Source: a virus. Taken from it: a stretch of 34,594 bases of DNA. Positions within the stretch are counted from its first letter, which is position 1; every line of letters begins with the position of its first letter. A model generated the notes under the pieces. The model was given only the letters and a program-made list of their open reading frames with translations, did no database searches and was not told the origin of the DNA. Location: positions 1 to 34,594 of IMG/VR virus record IMGVR_UViG_3300037225_001374, one strand, 5' to 3'. Shown in pieces: positions 7,433 through 15,834 of this stretch. The position numbers were made by a program, and so were the translations under genes.

Positions 7433-8010
7433 TGCTTTCCTTCAATGCAAGAATGCAGGTGGTCGTGGACAATGCAAATAAGGTTATCCAGGATCTTTTG
7501 GATCTTTCAAAAAAGCAGGTTCTTGTTGGAGTCCCAGAAGAGAAGGATCCACGGACAGTAAAAGAGCCTTCGAAAATTGGGAATGCAGCTCTCGCTTATA
7601 TCCATGAGAATGGATCTCCAGTCAGGGGAATCCCTCCGAGACCTTTCATTGATCCGGGGATTAAGAATGCTCAGGAAAATATAAATGCCGAGTTGTTAGA
7701 AGTGGCAATGGCACAGCTTGATGGCGATCAAGAAAAATCAGACTTGCATTTGAATCGTGCGGGATTAATTGCCGCAAGCTCTATAAAAAGAGTTCTTAAT
7801 GAGGGAGAAGGATTTGCTCCGTTGAAAAGATCGACAAAATTAGCTCGATTAAGGAGACGGAAGGCAATGAGAAACAAACCCGATGAAGAGAGGGAAGCGG
7901 TCATGGAGAGTATGCACCCATTAGTTGATACGGGTCAACTCAGAAATAGCATTAGTTTTTCCATCGGAAGTAAGGATTCAATTTCATATGTAGTGGCGGA
8001 TAAAAAATGA
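7432..8010 (+). CDS. Virion morphogenesis / tail-completion-like protein
   Basis: A 192-residue protein. It has the pattern of HK97 gp10-like and Mu virion-morphogenesis proteins: QVLVGVPEEKD, NAALAYIHENGSPVRGIPPR, PFIDPG, then a helical middle and a C-terminal LVDTGQLRNSISFSIGS. The IPPRPF and DTGQLRNSI motifs are the most diagnostic. Such proteins act at the head-tail joint or tail completion. The start overlaps the DUF4054 stop, and the stop overlaps the next start. Confidence 0.75.
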   Translation: MLSFNARMQVVVDNANKVIQDLLDLSKKQVLVGVPEEKDPRTVKEPSKIGNAALAYIHENGSPVRGIPPRPFIDPGIKNAQENINAELLEVAMAQLDGDQEKSDLHLNRAGLIAASSIKRVLNEGEGFAPLKRSTKLARLRRRKAMRNKPDEEREAVMESMHPLVDTGQLRNSISFSIGSKDSISYVVADKK

Positions 8011-8378
8011 TTAATCTTGCAAGAGTAGTAATGTCGCCGGGCCTCAATAATCAGGAACTAACTGTTTTTAGAAGCAATGGCAGTTATGTTGCCGGAAGAT
8101 GGGTCGAGGAAACTCAGTTTTCTGTGACATTGGAAATCAGATGCATTGCATATCCGTCAACAGCAAAAGAGCTGGAGATGGTCCCGGAAGGAGATAGAGT
8201 TACAGGGGCAATGACCTTTCTCACAACCGATCCTCTTTATATTACACAAGGCCCTCCTGATTCTCGGATTTCGGATAAGATCCAGTGGAGAGAAGAGTTG
8301 TATAAAATCATCTCTGTTCTCCCATGGGCTGATTACGGATATTATATGTCTATTGGAGAAAGAGTCGCTGGTGATTAA
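8007..8378 (+). CDS. Putative head-closure / neck protein
   Basis: A 123-residue protein, mostly beta-strand by eye, with YVAGRWVEETQFSVTLEIRC in the middle and a C-terminal DKIQWREELYKIISVLPWAD, a pattern common in head-closure or stopper proteins (a small barrel describing a required reading for tail joining). I recognise the order of the neighbourhood better than the sequence itself. It lies between the gp10-like protein and the tail terminator, where a stopper is expected. It overlaps the upstream gene by four bases and abuts the next ATG. Confidence 0.55.
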   Translation: MINLARVVMSPGLNNQELTVFRSNGSYVAGRWVEETQFSVTLEIRCIAYPSTAKELEMVPEGDRVTGAMTFLTTDPLYITQGPPDSRISDKIQWREELYKIISVLPWADYGYYMSIGERVAGD

Positions 8379-8930
8379 ATGGAACTCAAAGATTTAGAAA
8401 ATTTGTTCCAATCTGTGATCGCAGGAATCACCGGACTTGATCCTGTTTCCGGGGTTCGCATATCATGGCCTACAGATGGAGCGCCGGCATGGGGAAATCA
8501 AGACAATGTTATTTTTATCAGGGTGACAGAAGACGATGAACCGATTAATAAGCAGAAGGATGAATCAATCGACAATACTCCAGACGGAACAGCTCTTGTC
8601 CAGACGATTACTTTCAACAGGGTTGATAAATTGGCATTAGTAATATATGGCCCTGACAGCTGGAAAAATGCCCAGAAAATTAGGACACAAATGTTTTACC
8701 AATCAGTACATGATCTGCTCGCATTGCAAGGTATTTATTTGGTCACAGATATTGCAGCTCCTGTTCGATTCCCAGAGGTATGGAGCAAGAAGTGGTGGGA
8801 GCGGGTAGATTTGTCCATAAGGTTTAATGAACAGATAATTGACACTTTAATCACTCCTTATATTACGAGTGGTGAAGTTATCGTCGAAACAGACGATGGA
8901 GTAGTCCGCGCCGATATTACGGCGACATAG
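8379..8930 (+). CDS. Tail terminator (phage neck terminator gp12-like)
   Basis: A 183-residue protein. Its motifs fit neck/tail terminator proteins: WPTDGAPAWGNQDNVIFIRV, then DKLALVIYGPDSWKNAQKIR, then a C-terminal WWERVDLSIRFNEQI. The family caps the tail tube and sheath at the head end. It is encoded immediately upstream of the sheath, the standard position. The ATG follows the upstream TAA with no gap, so translation is coupled. Confidence 0.7.
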   Translation: MELKDLENLFQSVIAGITGLDPVSGVRISWPTDGAPAWGNQDNVIFIRVTEDDEPINKQKDESIDNTPDGTALVQTITFNRVDKLALVIYGPDSWKNAQKIRTQMFYQSVHDLLALQGIYLVTDIAAPVRFPEVWSKKWWERVDLSIRFNEQIIDTLITPYITSGEVIVETDDGVVRADITAT

Positions 8931-8939
8931 GAGGATATT

Positions 8940-10370
8940 ATGACAGTAAATCCAGCAACCCTTTCTTTAAATTCGATAGTAAATGTTGTTGTCAATGTAA
9001 CTCCTCAGGCCGCCCCCAGAAGTACTTTCAATCAGCTTCTAATTCTGGGCAACTCTGGGAGAATACCTCAGTCGATGAGAATCATGCAGGTCGATCAGAA
9101 TTTTGCGACTGAGATGATCGCACAAGGATTTCTTACAAGTGATCCTGAGTATATTGCTGCATCTCTATATTTTGGATCGGTTCCCGCACCGACATCCGGA
9201 TATATAGGAATGATGGATCCGACAGCGATTCAATCTGTGATACCTCATCTTGGAGCTATTGGAAACAATTATGCTCTGGGAGATATTATCACAGTTGTCC
9301 AAACTGGAGGATCGGGAGCGCAGTTCACAGTCACAGGTATTACTTCAAGTCCGGCAGGGGCAGTCACCGGATTGACAAAAATCAATGGATCACAGGGAAC
9401 CGGATATACTGCAGGGTCAAATCTTTCGACGACGACCACCGGATCCGGGTCAGGCCTCAAAGTAGACATTACGGCGCTTGGAGAATCTTGTCTCGACGCC
9501 CTTCAAGTTTTACGACAGATCAATATTCAATGGTATGTCGCGGTGGCGTTAACTGCCGTTGATGCCGATCACGAAGCCATTGCTCTTTGGGTTCAGTCCT
9601 GCCAACCTCCTTCAGTCTATGCGTATTCAACTTCTGAGGCAGCGGTCCTTTCGGGCTCCCTGATTGGATCTCCTCCGACAGAGAGTATAGGAGCTTATTT
9701 AAAGGCTTTGAGTTATGGAAGAGTCGTCGGGCAGTATTCGACTCTTCAGGCCGGACAAAATCCTTATGCCGCATATGCGATCTGTGCAATTCTCGGATAT
9801 GCCATGGGGCAGAATACAGGCCTCATCAACTCTGCCTATAGTTTAAAATTTAAGGGCGAAGTTGGAATCGCAACAGAGCCGTTGACCCTCACGCAGATTG
9901 CCAACATTGAAGGCGCCAATGTCAACCTGTATCTCAGCTATGGAAATTTCTACAATTGGTTTGAGCAAGGTGTCATGGCAAACGGGACTTTCTTCGATCA
10001 GGTCATCAACCGGGATATGCTCGTTAATGATATCCAACTCAATCTGGCAACACTTCTTAATGGGACTCCGAAAATCCCGCAGACAGATCCCGGGCAGACT
10101 CAACTCATTCATGCAGTCAATCAGGCTGCTCAGAAAGCAGTTGATAGAGGATATCTTGCTCCCGGGGTGTTTAATCCATTGAATGGATTGCCCTTGCTGA
10201 GTCTAAATCCGGGAGAGGCGATGCCTCTCGGATATACGGCCATGTCAGCTCCGTATTCTACCCAGTTGTCTGCAGACAGAATCGCAAGAAAGGCAATGCC
10301 AATCTATCTTGTGATCCATGAGGCAGGAGCAGTCCATAGTGTTACGGTGCAGGTAAATGTCCAAATCTAA
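8940..10370 (+). CDS. Tail sheath protein (DUF3383) with an inserted Gly-rich module
   Basis: A 476-residue protein after GGAGG. It resembles DUF3383 sheaths: an N-terminal IVNVVVNVTPQAAPRSTFNQ with LLILG, a QVDQNFATEMIAQGF part, WYVAVALTAVDADHEAIA, and a C-terminal APYSTQLSADRIARKAMPIY region followed by VHSVTVQVNVQI, as in contractile sheaths where the tail strand joins neighbours. Its polymer surrounds the tube and contracts on infection. Residues 101-179 (9240-9476) are a Gly/Thr-rich insertion of the type YALGDIITVVQTGGSGAQFT, unlike the rest of the protein. It precedes the two tube genes. Confidence 0.85.
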   Translation: MTVNPATLSLNSIVNVVVNVTPQAAPRSTFNQLLILGNSGRIPQSMRIMQVDQNFATEMIAQGFLTSDPEYIAASLYFGSVPAPTSGYIGMMDPTAIQSVIPHLGAIGNNYALGDIITVVQTGGSGAQFTVTGITSSPAGAVTGLTKINGSQGTGYTAGSNLSTTTTGSGSGLKVDITALGESCLDALQVLRQINIQWYVAVALTAVDADHEAIALWVQSCQPPSVYAYSTSEAAVLSGSLIGSPPTESIGAYLKALSYGRVVGQYSTLQAGQNPYAAYAICAILGYAMGQNTGLINSAYSLKFKGEVGIATEPLTLTQIANIEGANVNLYLSYGNFYNWFEQGVMANGTFFDQVINRDMLVNDIQLNLATLLNGTPKIPQTDPGQTQLIHAVNQAAQKAVDRGYLAPGVFNPLNGLPLLSLNPGEAMPLGYTAMSAPYSTQLSADRIARKAMPIYLVIHEAGAVHSVTVQVNVQI

Positions 10371-10397
10371 TGGATAAAAAGACGGAGGAAATTGAAT

Positions 10398-10841
10398 ATG
10401 TATGTTTACTCTTTTAAAGATTTATCAGGGGCGTTTATCCATCCTTTGGTGCCTATCCCTCTTGTTTTTTCCGGATCCATCGGTGTCAAGAGCATCACGG
10501 TTAAGATGGCAGGAGAAAAAACACATCAGGATATTGCCGCGGATGGGGCTATCCAATCGTCATATATCCCGGGAGATAATGGATCGGTTTCCATTGTCTG
10601 TCAGCAGAATTCACAGACCCATCAGCAGCTTCTTATCTGGTATAATCTTGTTAAGGCTGCTGCCGATTTAGGGAATGTAAGTGCTTTTGCTCTCGGAGCA
10701 ATGACATTGAGAAGTATTTCCGCCCAGACTGGTCATGTAATAACAGGAATCAGTATCCCGAAGCTCGGAGATAAGCCTTATGGAGCGCAGGGTGCCGATG
10801 TGACATGGGATCTGCCCGCAGCAAGTATTCAGAGCATTTAG
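10398..10841 (+). CDS. Tail tube protein, copy 1 (DUF3277-like)
   Basis: A 147-residue protein. ATG 10398 is chosen because GGAGG at 10384-10388 is nine bases upstream; a TTG at 10392 would be too close. It begins YVYSFKDLSGAFIHPL and ends with GISIPKLGDKPYGAQGADV followed by WDLPA, the pattern of DUF3277 phage tube proteins. It would form the inner tube under the sheath. The next gene is a clear paralogue. Both end in the same way (ADVTWDLPAASIQSI here, GDVEWPLPAANIRNI there). Confidence 0.8.
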   Translation: MYVYSFKDLSGAFIHPLVPIPLVFSGSIGVKSITVKMAGEKTHQDIAADGAIQSSYIPGDNGSVSIVCQQNSQTHQQLLIWYNLVKAAADLGNVSAFALGAMTLRSISAQTGHVITGISIPKLGDKPYGAQGADVTWDLPAASIQSI

Positions 10842-10878
10842 TAGCAGTTAGTTTAGATATTCTAAAGGAGAATATAAC

Positions 10879-11400
10879 TTGACGACTCTCAACGATGCAG
10901 TAATGGTGTCCGGTGCAGTTGGTGGGATTGTCTATGGATATTTCGCCGGGCCTCGAGTATATAGTTTCAAGGATCTGTCGGGAGCATTCACCCATCCTCT
11001 GCTTCTTCTTCCTCTGACCTTTACATCCTATTCAGGAATCGGTTTGAAAAAAATCACTGTCATGATGAAAACTGAAAGGACTAAACATATAGTAGGAGCA
11101 GACGGAGTAGTTATCCCTATTTATGTTCCCGGGAATGATGGATCGATTGTTATTACTTGTCAACAAAATTCCGCTGCCCATAAGACATTGCTTAATTGGT
11201 ATAAGATGGTAAAGACAGCTATCGATGGTGGAGATGTCTCTAATTTTGCGACAGGGACAATGACGGTTAGGACTATGTCAACAGGAATAGGGCATATAAT
11301 TGATGGTATTAGTATACCCAAACTCGGAGAAAAGGTGTATGCAATACAGGGAGGAGATGTTGAATGGCCTCTCCCCGCTGCGAACATAAGAAATATTTAA
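10879..11400 (+). CDS. Tail tube paralogue, copy 2 (DUF3277-like)
   Basis: A 173-residue protein started by TTG after AAAGGAG, with about 26 extra N-terminal residues (MTTLNDAVMVSGAVGG and so on) compared with copy 1. The shared core begins VYSFKDLSGAFTHPL and includes IVITCQQNSAAHKTLLNWY and GISIPKLGEKVYAIQGGDV. This shows a tandem duplication followed by divergence. One copy may be the main tube and the other an initiator, distal ring or decoration; the sequence does not say which. Its Gly-rich leader resembles neither a signal peptide nor any domain I know. Confidence 0.75.
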   Translation: MTTLNDAVMVSGAVGGIVYGYFAGPRVYSFKDLSGAFTHPLLLLPLTFTSYSGIGLKKITVMMKTERTKHIVGADGVVIPIYVPGNDGSIVITCQQNSAAHKTLLNWYKMVKTAIDGGDVSNFATGTMTVRTMSTGIGHIIDGISIPKLGEKVYAIQGGDVEWPLPAANIRNI

Positions 11401-11413
11401 AAGGAGAAAGCAG

Positions 11414-11857
11414 ATGATTCAAATGTTTAAAGATATTGAAATCAAAGGTCACAAATATCAAATTGGGCGTATGACTGCCCGCGATGGATCTTGGATCGCA
11501 ATGCAGATTCTAACGAAGATTCTTCCTCAAGTTATTGGCAGTCAAATAGAGAACATTGAAGGATTGGAGAATCTTCCAACTGGAAGGTCTGAGATGTCGG
11601 AATCTGAATTCCGTAATTTGCAGGATCATTGTTTGGCTGTCTGTCGTCGGTATGAAACGGTCGGCACACAGGAGGCTCCGTTGCCTATTATAGCCAGGCC
11701 CGGTGTCTTTGCGATTGCAGAACTTGAATATGATCTAATAACTATTTTTACACTAACAGCACAAGCATTGATTTATAATATTGCCCCTTTTTTCGAAGAG
11801 GGCGGGTTGACATCGATTCTGGAGAACTTCCCGGGCCTGAACCCGCAAAAGCAATAA
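11414..11857 (+). CDS. Tail assembly chaperone, short form (G-like)
   Basis: A 147-residue protein after AAAGGAG. The length, mainly helical make-up and position between tube and tape measure genes fit a tail assembly chaperone. These bind the tape measure and are absent from the virion. The first part (DIEIKGHKYQIGRMTARDGS, then WIAMQILTKILPQ) resembles chaperones of the XkdN or Mu gp41 type. A canonical slippery heptamer near its end would move a share of ribosomes into the -1 frame to make a longer product, as in lambda G/GT. Confidence 0.7.
   Translation: MIQMFKDIEIKGHKYQIGRMTARDGSWIAMQILTKILPQVIGSQIENIEGLENLPTGRSEMSESEFRNLQDHCLAVCRRYETVGTQEAPLPIIARPGVFAIAELEYDLITIFTLTAQALIYNIAPFFEEGGLTSILENFPGLNPQKQ
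11788..11846 (+). promoter_or_regulatory. Programmed -1 ribosomal frameshift signal
   Basis: The heptamer TTTTTTC at 11788-11794 is read T TTT TTC in the chaperone frame, the X XXY YYZ arrangement. Seven bases downstream a 7-bp stem can form between GCGGGTT (11802-11808) and AACCCGC (11840-11846). The -1 frame is closed by a TAA at 11776-11778 just upstream and open afterwards to 12042, so the signal sits within the usable window. Site, spacing, stem and gene context all fit a chaperone frameshift. Confidence 0.75.
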
Positions 11858-12042
11858 ATATAGATTTTTTTGTATTTAGGCCCGTGATCGCTGGATTGTG
11901 GACACAAAAAGAAACTTTTGACGGGACATATTCATTTGAAGACCTTCTTGATATTCACGAACTTCTCGATATTCAGATCGTGAATGATCGACGTCAGAGA
12001 GAGTGGGACGAAGCTCAAAACAGAAGTAGAGGGAATGATTAA
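11794..12042 (+). CDS. Tail assembly chaperone, -1 frame extension (T-like part of G-T fusion)
   Basis: After slippage the frame adds 82 residues to the first 127 of the short form, for 209 in total. The extension includes INIDFFVFRPVIAGLWTQKE and YSFEDLLDIHELLDIQIVND, a normal-looking helical domain, and its stop overlaps the tape measure ATG (TAATG). No ATG and no ribosome binding site lie at its beginning; the only internal candidate is a GTG at 11884 with a weak upstream sequence. Separate translation is therefore unlikely, which supports frameshifting. The T-like part is expected to recruit tube subunits to the chaperone-coated tape measure. Confidence 0.7.
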   Translation, partial: RRGRVDIDSGELPGPEPAKAINIDFFVFRPVIAGLWTQKETFDGTYSFEDLLDIHELLDIQIVNDRRQREWDEAQNRSRGND

Positions 12043-13751
12043 TGGATGTTAATGTTGTAAAAGAATATCTTGTGTCTATCGGATTTTCTATTGACAAAGG
12101 TCAATATGATAAATTTAACGGCACAATAAATTCCATAACCGAAGTAGTTACTAAGCATACTGAGGGCATGACTAAACAGTTTGCTAAGGCAGGAGCTGCG
12201 ATCATCAGCGCTTATGCTTCTGTAGGGACAGCTGCCCTGACGCTTATGGATAAGATGGCTACCGCCGATCTTGGATATCAACTTTATGCGGTAAGAATGT
12301 TGACATCTGTTGATGCGGCGAAGAAATTGAAGATAGCGACTGATGCCCTTGGTCATTCCTTAGATGAGATTGCATGGAATCAAGAATTAAGAGAACATTT
12401 TAAAGAGCTGGTAGAAATACAAAAAACAATGCAAACCGGTCTCGGCACAAATTATGAATCCAATATGAAGGGAATCAGAGACATAATGTTTGAGGTAACC
12501 AAATTCAAAGTGGAGATGGGTTACCTTGGACAAGGGATTGCATCTTCTATTTTTAAGGCCTTTGGAGGAGAGGGAACTTTTCTTGACAAATTAAAGGAAT
12601 GGAATACATGGATAATTGAACATCTTCCGCAGATAAGAAATAAGATTAATGAGTATCTAATCCCCATCCTCAAAGACTTCTGGGCGATACTAAAAAATAT
12701 TGGAATAGTGGGGAAAGAGCTTTTTAATGTCTTTGCTGATTTCATCGGAGTATTATCTGGTGACGACAAGATAATGAAAGCCAAAACTTCGATGGATAAG
12801 TTTGGTCAAACAATGCTTGCCCTGAGCGGGTTTATAAAGAGATGCTCCGACTACCTTACGACTTTTGTTTCAATTCTTATACAAGTCGCAGGTTATCTTG
12901 TTGGATCGAGGATGGGCGCAGCCATAGGAGGATTCATTGGGGGAGTAATAGGAGGCCCAGCCGGCGCTGTTGTCGGTGCCGGAATAGGATCGCAGATATT
13001 TGGATTGTTAGGACTTGGAGTTGGAACCATAGAAGCAACAAAGTTTGAAAATAGGATTAAGGCGTCTGAGAAAGAAAGAATGTTGGAAGAGAGTAATGTA
13101 GGTTATTCTAAACGTTCTGCTGAAGGGGTTAAGTCTCGCATGACTTCAGATGAATGGGGCAGAAGGGAGAAAGAGAAATCCTTTGCTTCTATTGGAGAGA
13201 CTTTCGAAGAAAAGGCTGCTTTTTGGGAAAAGCATTTCGGTCTCCCTCCCGGTCTCGTTAGAGCCGTAGGAATGAGGGAATCGAGCGGAAAATTGAATAT
13301 AGGACTTCACGATCCGAGCAAAAGTTCGGCATACGGCCCAGGAGGGATTACATATGCCACAGGGCAATTTCTTGGGATAGACAGAAAGAACCCTGATGAA
13401 AATGTGATGGGAATGGCCAAATATCTTCGGTATTTGTTGGATCTTAAAGGTGGAGATTTACAAAGGGCAATCGCAGGGTATAAAGAAGGCCCTGGAGGAG
13501 AAATTACTGCTTCCACCAACCGTTATGTCAGAGATGTGAGCAGATATATGGGAGGGGCAACTCAAGTGGCCAAGCAAGGAGACACTTATATCATTGTATA
13601 TGCTCGTACCAATGATGGGGATGAGATTGGCAGAGGAATAAAGAGACAATTATCATCAATAAACAAGAATAAAGTAGGGCAGAATACGATCGAGCCCAAA
13701 GGCTCGTTTTCTGATAATTTAAAAGGGCCTATTTTAGCACCGGGGACATAG
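12042..13751 (+). CDS. Tape measure protein with soluble lytic transglycosylase domain
   Basis: A 569-residue protein. The N-terminal half is helical, typical of tape measures. Residues about 283-335 form a Gly/Ala-rich hydrophobic hairpin (IGGFIGGVIGGPAGAVVGAG) likely to insert in the host membrane. Residues about 390-510 are a transglycosylase fold: HFGLPPGLVRAVGMRESSG with catalytic E413, then ATGQFLGI and RAIAGYKEGPGG. It sets tail length and cuts peptidoglycan during DNA entry. At roughly 1.5 angstrom per residue, the length predicts a tail of about 85 nm, short for a myovirus. It is translationally coupled to the chaperone extension. Confidence 0.85.
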   Translation: MDVNVVKEYLVSIGFSIDKGQYDKFNGTINSITEVVTKHTEGMTKQFAKAGAAIISAYASVGTAALTLMDKMATADLGYQLYAVRMLTSVDAAKKLKIATDALGHSLDEIAWNQELREHFKELVEIQKTMQTGLGTNYESNMKGIRDIMFEVTKFKVEMGYLGQGIASSIFKAFGGEGTFLDKLKEWNTWIIEHLPQIRNKINEYLIPILKDFWAILKNIGIVGKELFNVFADFIGVLSGDDKIMKAKTSMDKFGQTMLALSGFIKRCSDYLTTFVSILIQVAGYLVGSRMGAAIGGFIGGVIGGPAGAVVGAGIGSQIFGLLGLGVGTIEATKFENRIKASEKERMLEESNVGYSKRSAEGVKSRMTSDEWGRREKEKSFASIGETFEEKAAFWEKHFGLPPGLVRAVGMRESSGKLNIGLHDPSKSSAYGPGGITYATGQFLGIDRKNPDENVMGMAKYLRYLLDLKGGDLQRAIAGYKEGPGGEITASTNRYVRDVSRYMGGATQVAKQGDTYIIVYARTNDGDEIGRGIKRQLSSINKNKVGQNTIEPKGSFSDNLKGPILAPGT

Positions 13752-13755
13752 AATT

Positions 13756-14463
13756 ATGGCACAAGGAAAATACATACCGGGAAACTGGTGGAAACCACAA
13801 TTGTTTTTTATGACAGCACAGGTCAATGGTAGTCCCGTGTACTTTTTCTTTGACGCTGTTGTAAGGGCCGAGCACTCACAAGAAATGATTATTACTCGAC
13901 ATCCCGTGCAGGATGCAACCAACATAGCAGATCATGCGTACAGGTCTCCTGCAAGACTTGTTTTAGAAATAGCCATGTCTGATGCTGTCGCTCAATATAT
14001 GCCTCTATCAAGTTCACAAATGAGTGCACCTTATACAAGCGATATATCAAAATCAAAATCAGCGTATCGAACATTTTTAGATTTAGAAAAGCAAAGAGCG
14101 GCATTGCAAGTAACAACAAGGCTTAATACTTATAATAATATGATTATCCAATCGTTGAGACCGGTGGAAGAACAGGAAACTCTTTATGCATTGAATTGCA
14201 CCATGATTCTTGAAGAGATTTTGGTGGCTCAGATAGGAACCACTACCAATATGTTGATCCCGCTAAACCCCACACAAAAGGGACTTCAACCTACAGAGGC
14301 TGTATCTTCTGCAATAGGAGCAAAGGCAATTCCATTAGCTGTCCCTCCAAGTCAGTATACACAATATGACAATTTGTGGGGAAATCAATTTGTCGATGAG
14401 AATTCTGTAGGCCCGTCGTCTACCAATCTTTATGGTGGAAGCGGTTATAATATGAGTAATTGA
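13756..14463 (+). CDS. Dit-like distal tail / baseplate protein
   Basis: A 235-residue protein starting four bases after the tape measure stop. Its N-terminal half fits the Dit-like phage tail domain: VYFFFDAVVRAEHSQEMIIT, RHPVQDATNIADHAY, then RLVLEIAMSDAV. The middle (AYRTFLDLEKQRAALQVTTR) continues the same domain. The C-terminal 45 residues are Ser/Asn/Gly-rich and probably flexible. The protein would sit at the tube-baseplate junction around the hub. Its place directly after the tape measure supports this. Confidence 0.7.
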   Translation: MAQGKYIPGNWWKPQLFFMTAQVNGSPVYFFFDAVVRAEHSQEMIITRHPVQDATNIADHAYRSPARLVLEIAMSDAVAQYMPLSSSQMSAPYTSDISKSKSAYRTFLDLEKQRAALQVTTRLNTYNNMIIQSLRPVEEQETLYALNCTMILEEILVAQIGTTTNMLIPLNPTQKGLQPTEAVSSAIGAKAIPLAVPPSQYTQYDNLWGNQFVDENSVGPSSTNLYGGSGYNMSN

Positions 14464-14464
14464 T

Positions 14465-14812
14465 ATGAGTATTCAAATAATACCATTAACAAGTGATTCA
14501 ATACAGCAGTTTCAGGTTAATATCAGTGTAAACAATGTGATATTAAATCTGGCCTTGACTGTGGAGTGGAATAGAGTGGGCGGTTACTGGGTAATGTCAG
14601 TTACCAATGTTATTACCGGGATATTGCTTCTTGATTCCATACCCCTTATTTGTGGAAACTATCCTGCTGCTAACATTCTTGGTCCATACCTATATTTAAA
14701 TATAGGGGCAGCTTATATAATCAATGCAAGTGGAGTTCCGTTGGATATCCCGGGAGAGAATGATCTGGGAACAGATTTTGTACTTTTTTGGACGGATAAT
14801 CAAGCAGTATGA
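14465..14812 (+). CDS. Baseplate plug protein (Pam3 gp18-like)
   Basis: A 115-residue beta-rich protein. The pattern QFQVNISVNNVILNLALTVE, then WVMSVTNVITGILLLDSIPL, and a C-terminal DLGTDFVLFWTDN fits the small plug domain family seen in cyanophage Pam3 and related baseplates. Such proteins seal the hub channel. The ATG is one base after the preceding TGA, and the stop overlaps the hub gene (ATGA). Confidence 0.7.
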   Translation: MSIQIIPLTSDSIQQFQVNISVNNVILNLALTVEWNRVGGYWVMSVTNVITGILLLDSIPLICGNYPAANILGPYLYLNIGAAYIINASGVPLDIPGENDLGTDFVLFWTDNQAV

Positions 14813-15834
14813 CTACTTATGATACAGTCAATGGACTTTTTGGAAGACGCTGGTCACTTGCTATAAACGCAAATGCAGCACAGAGAGTAGGACCTGTTGC
14901 TTCAGGATCCGGAGGAACAATCCCTCTTTTGGTAGCTGAGTGTTCTTCCTTTCAAGATCCTGAATCAATTCAGGTTTCATTTGATGTTATAAAGAAGTTG
15001 AATGCATTCTGGTGGTGCGATGTAACTCTTTATAATCTAAATGCGGCAACATTCAACACAGTATTTCAGAGTGGTACGGAAGTGATATTAAGTGCTGGAT
15101 ATCAGGGCAAAGCTCCATATGGGGAGATATTTAGAGGAAGAGTATTTCAGACTATGTGGGACAGAAGAGAAGTTGTAGATTTCTGCATGACTTTAAGATG
15201 TGTAGTCGGGAAATTTGAATCGGCTGATAACATAGTGATAGGCAATTTGACAGCTGAAATGACTTCTCAGAAGAACATTGTTGGAACGATGATGAATGCA
15301 AGTTTTTGTGCGAATCCTATTGGACAGGGCAGCATTCCTTCTACTTTGGCTGAGGATACTAATCCCAGAGGAAAAGTAATAATGCAACAGCCTCAAGATA
15401 TTGTTGAGGAAATCGCAGAGAGTCGTGGAGAACAGTGGTTTTTTAATCACTTGGGCTTTAATTTTGGAAACTCTCGATCATCTGTTCCGCCAAATCAAGC
15501 CATAGTTATTAGTTCTAAAACTGGATTGATAGGGGTTCCTCAGCAAATAGAAGAGAGTGGTATAACATTCAAGACACTTCTTGATCCCCGACTTGATATA
15601 AAAATAGAACCTATGACACAGGTTTATATTGACAATAAACTTATCAGACAGGCGAAAAGGCAGTTGGGAATAAATCCTTCCATGCTTGATAATAGCGGGT
15701 ATTATAATGTTTCGAGCGTTCGTCATTACGGAGATACCCGCGGGAATGATTGGCATACGGAAGTGATCGCGTGGTCGCCAGTATATGGAAGAGCTGGACT
15801 TGAAGCAGGGTTGGCTCAGGAGATAAACCAATGA
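14809..15834 (+). CDS. Baseplate hub protein
   Basis: A 341-residue protein. Its layout is that of the short gp27/gpD-like hubs found between plug and spike: an N-terminal ligand-like barrel (RRWSLAINANAAQ), a second barrel (CDVTLYNLNAATFNTVFQSG), a middle with PQDIVEEIAESRGEQWFFN, and a C-terminal barrel with DTRGNDWHTEVIAWSP. The hub joins tube and spike as a trimer. The gene overlaps the plug and spike genes by four bases each. Assignment rests on pattern and order, not on a catalytic motif. Confidence 0.7.
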   Translation: MTTYDTVNGLFGRRWSLAINANAAQRVGPVASGSGGTIPLLVAECSSFQDPESIQVSFDVIKKLNAFWWCDVTLYNLNAATFNTVFQSGTEVILSAGYQGKAPYGEIFRGRVFQTMWDRREVVDFCMTLRCVVGKFESADNIVIGNLTAEMTSQKNIVGTMMNASFCANPIGQGSIPSTLAEDTNPRGKVIMQQPQDIVEEIAESRGEQWFFNHLGFNFGNSRSSVPPNQAIVISSKTGLIGVPQQIEESGITFKTLLDPRLDIKIEPMTQVYIDNKLIRQAKRQLGINPSMLDNSGYYNVSSVRHYGDTRGNDWHTEVIAWSPVYGRAGLEAGLAQEINQ

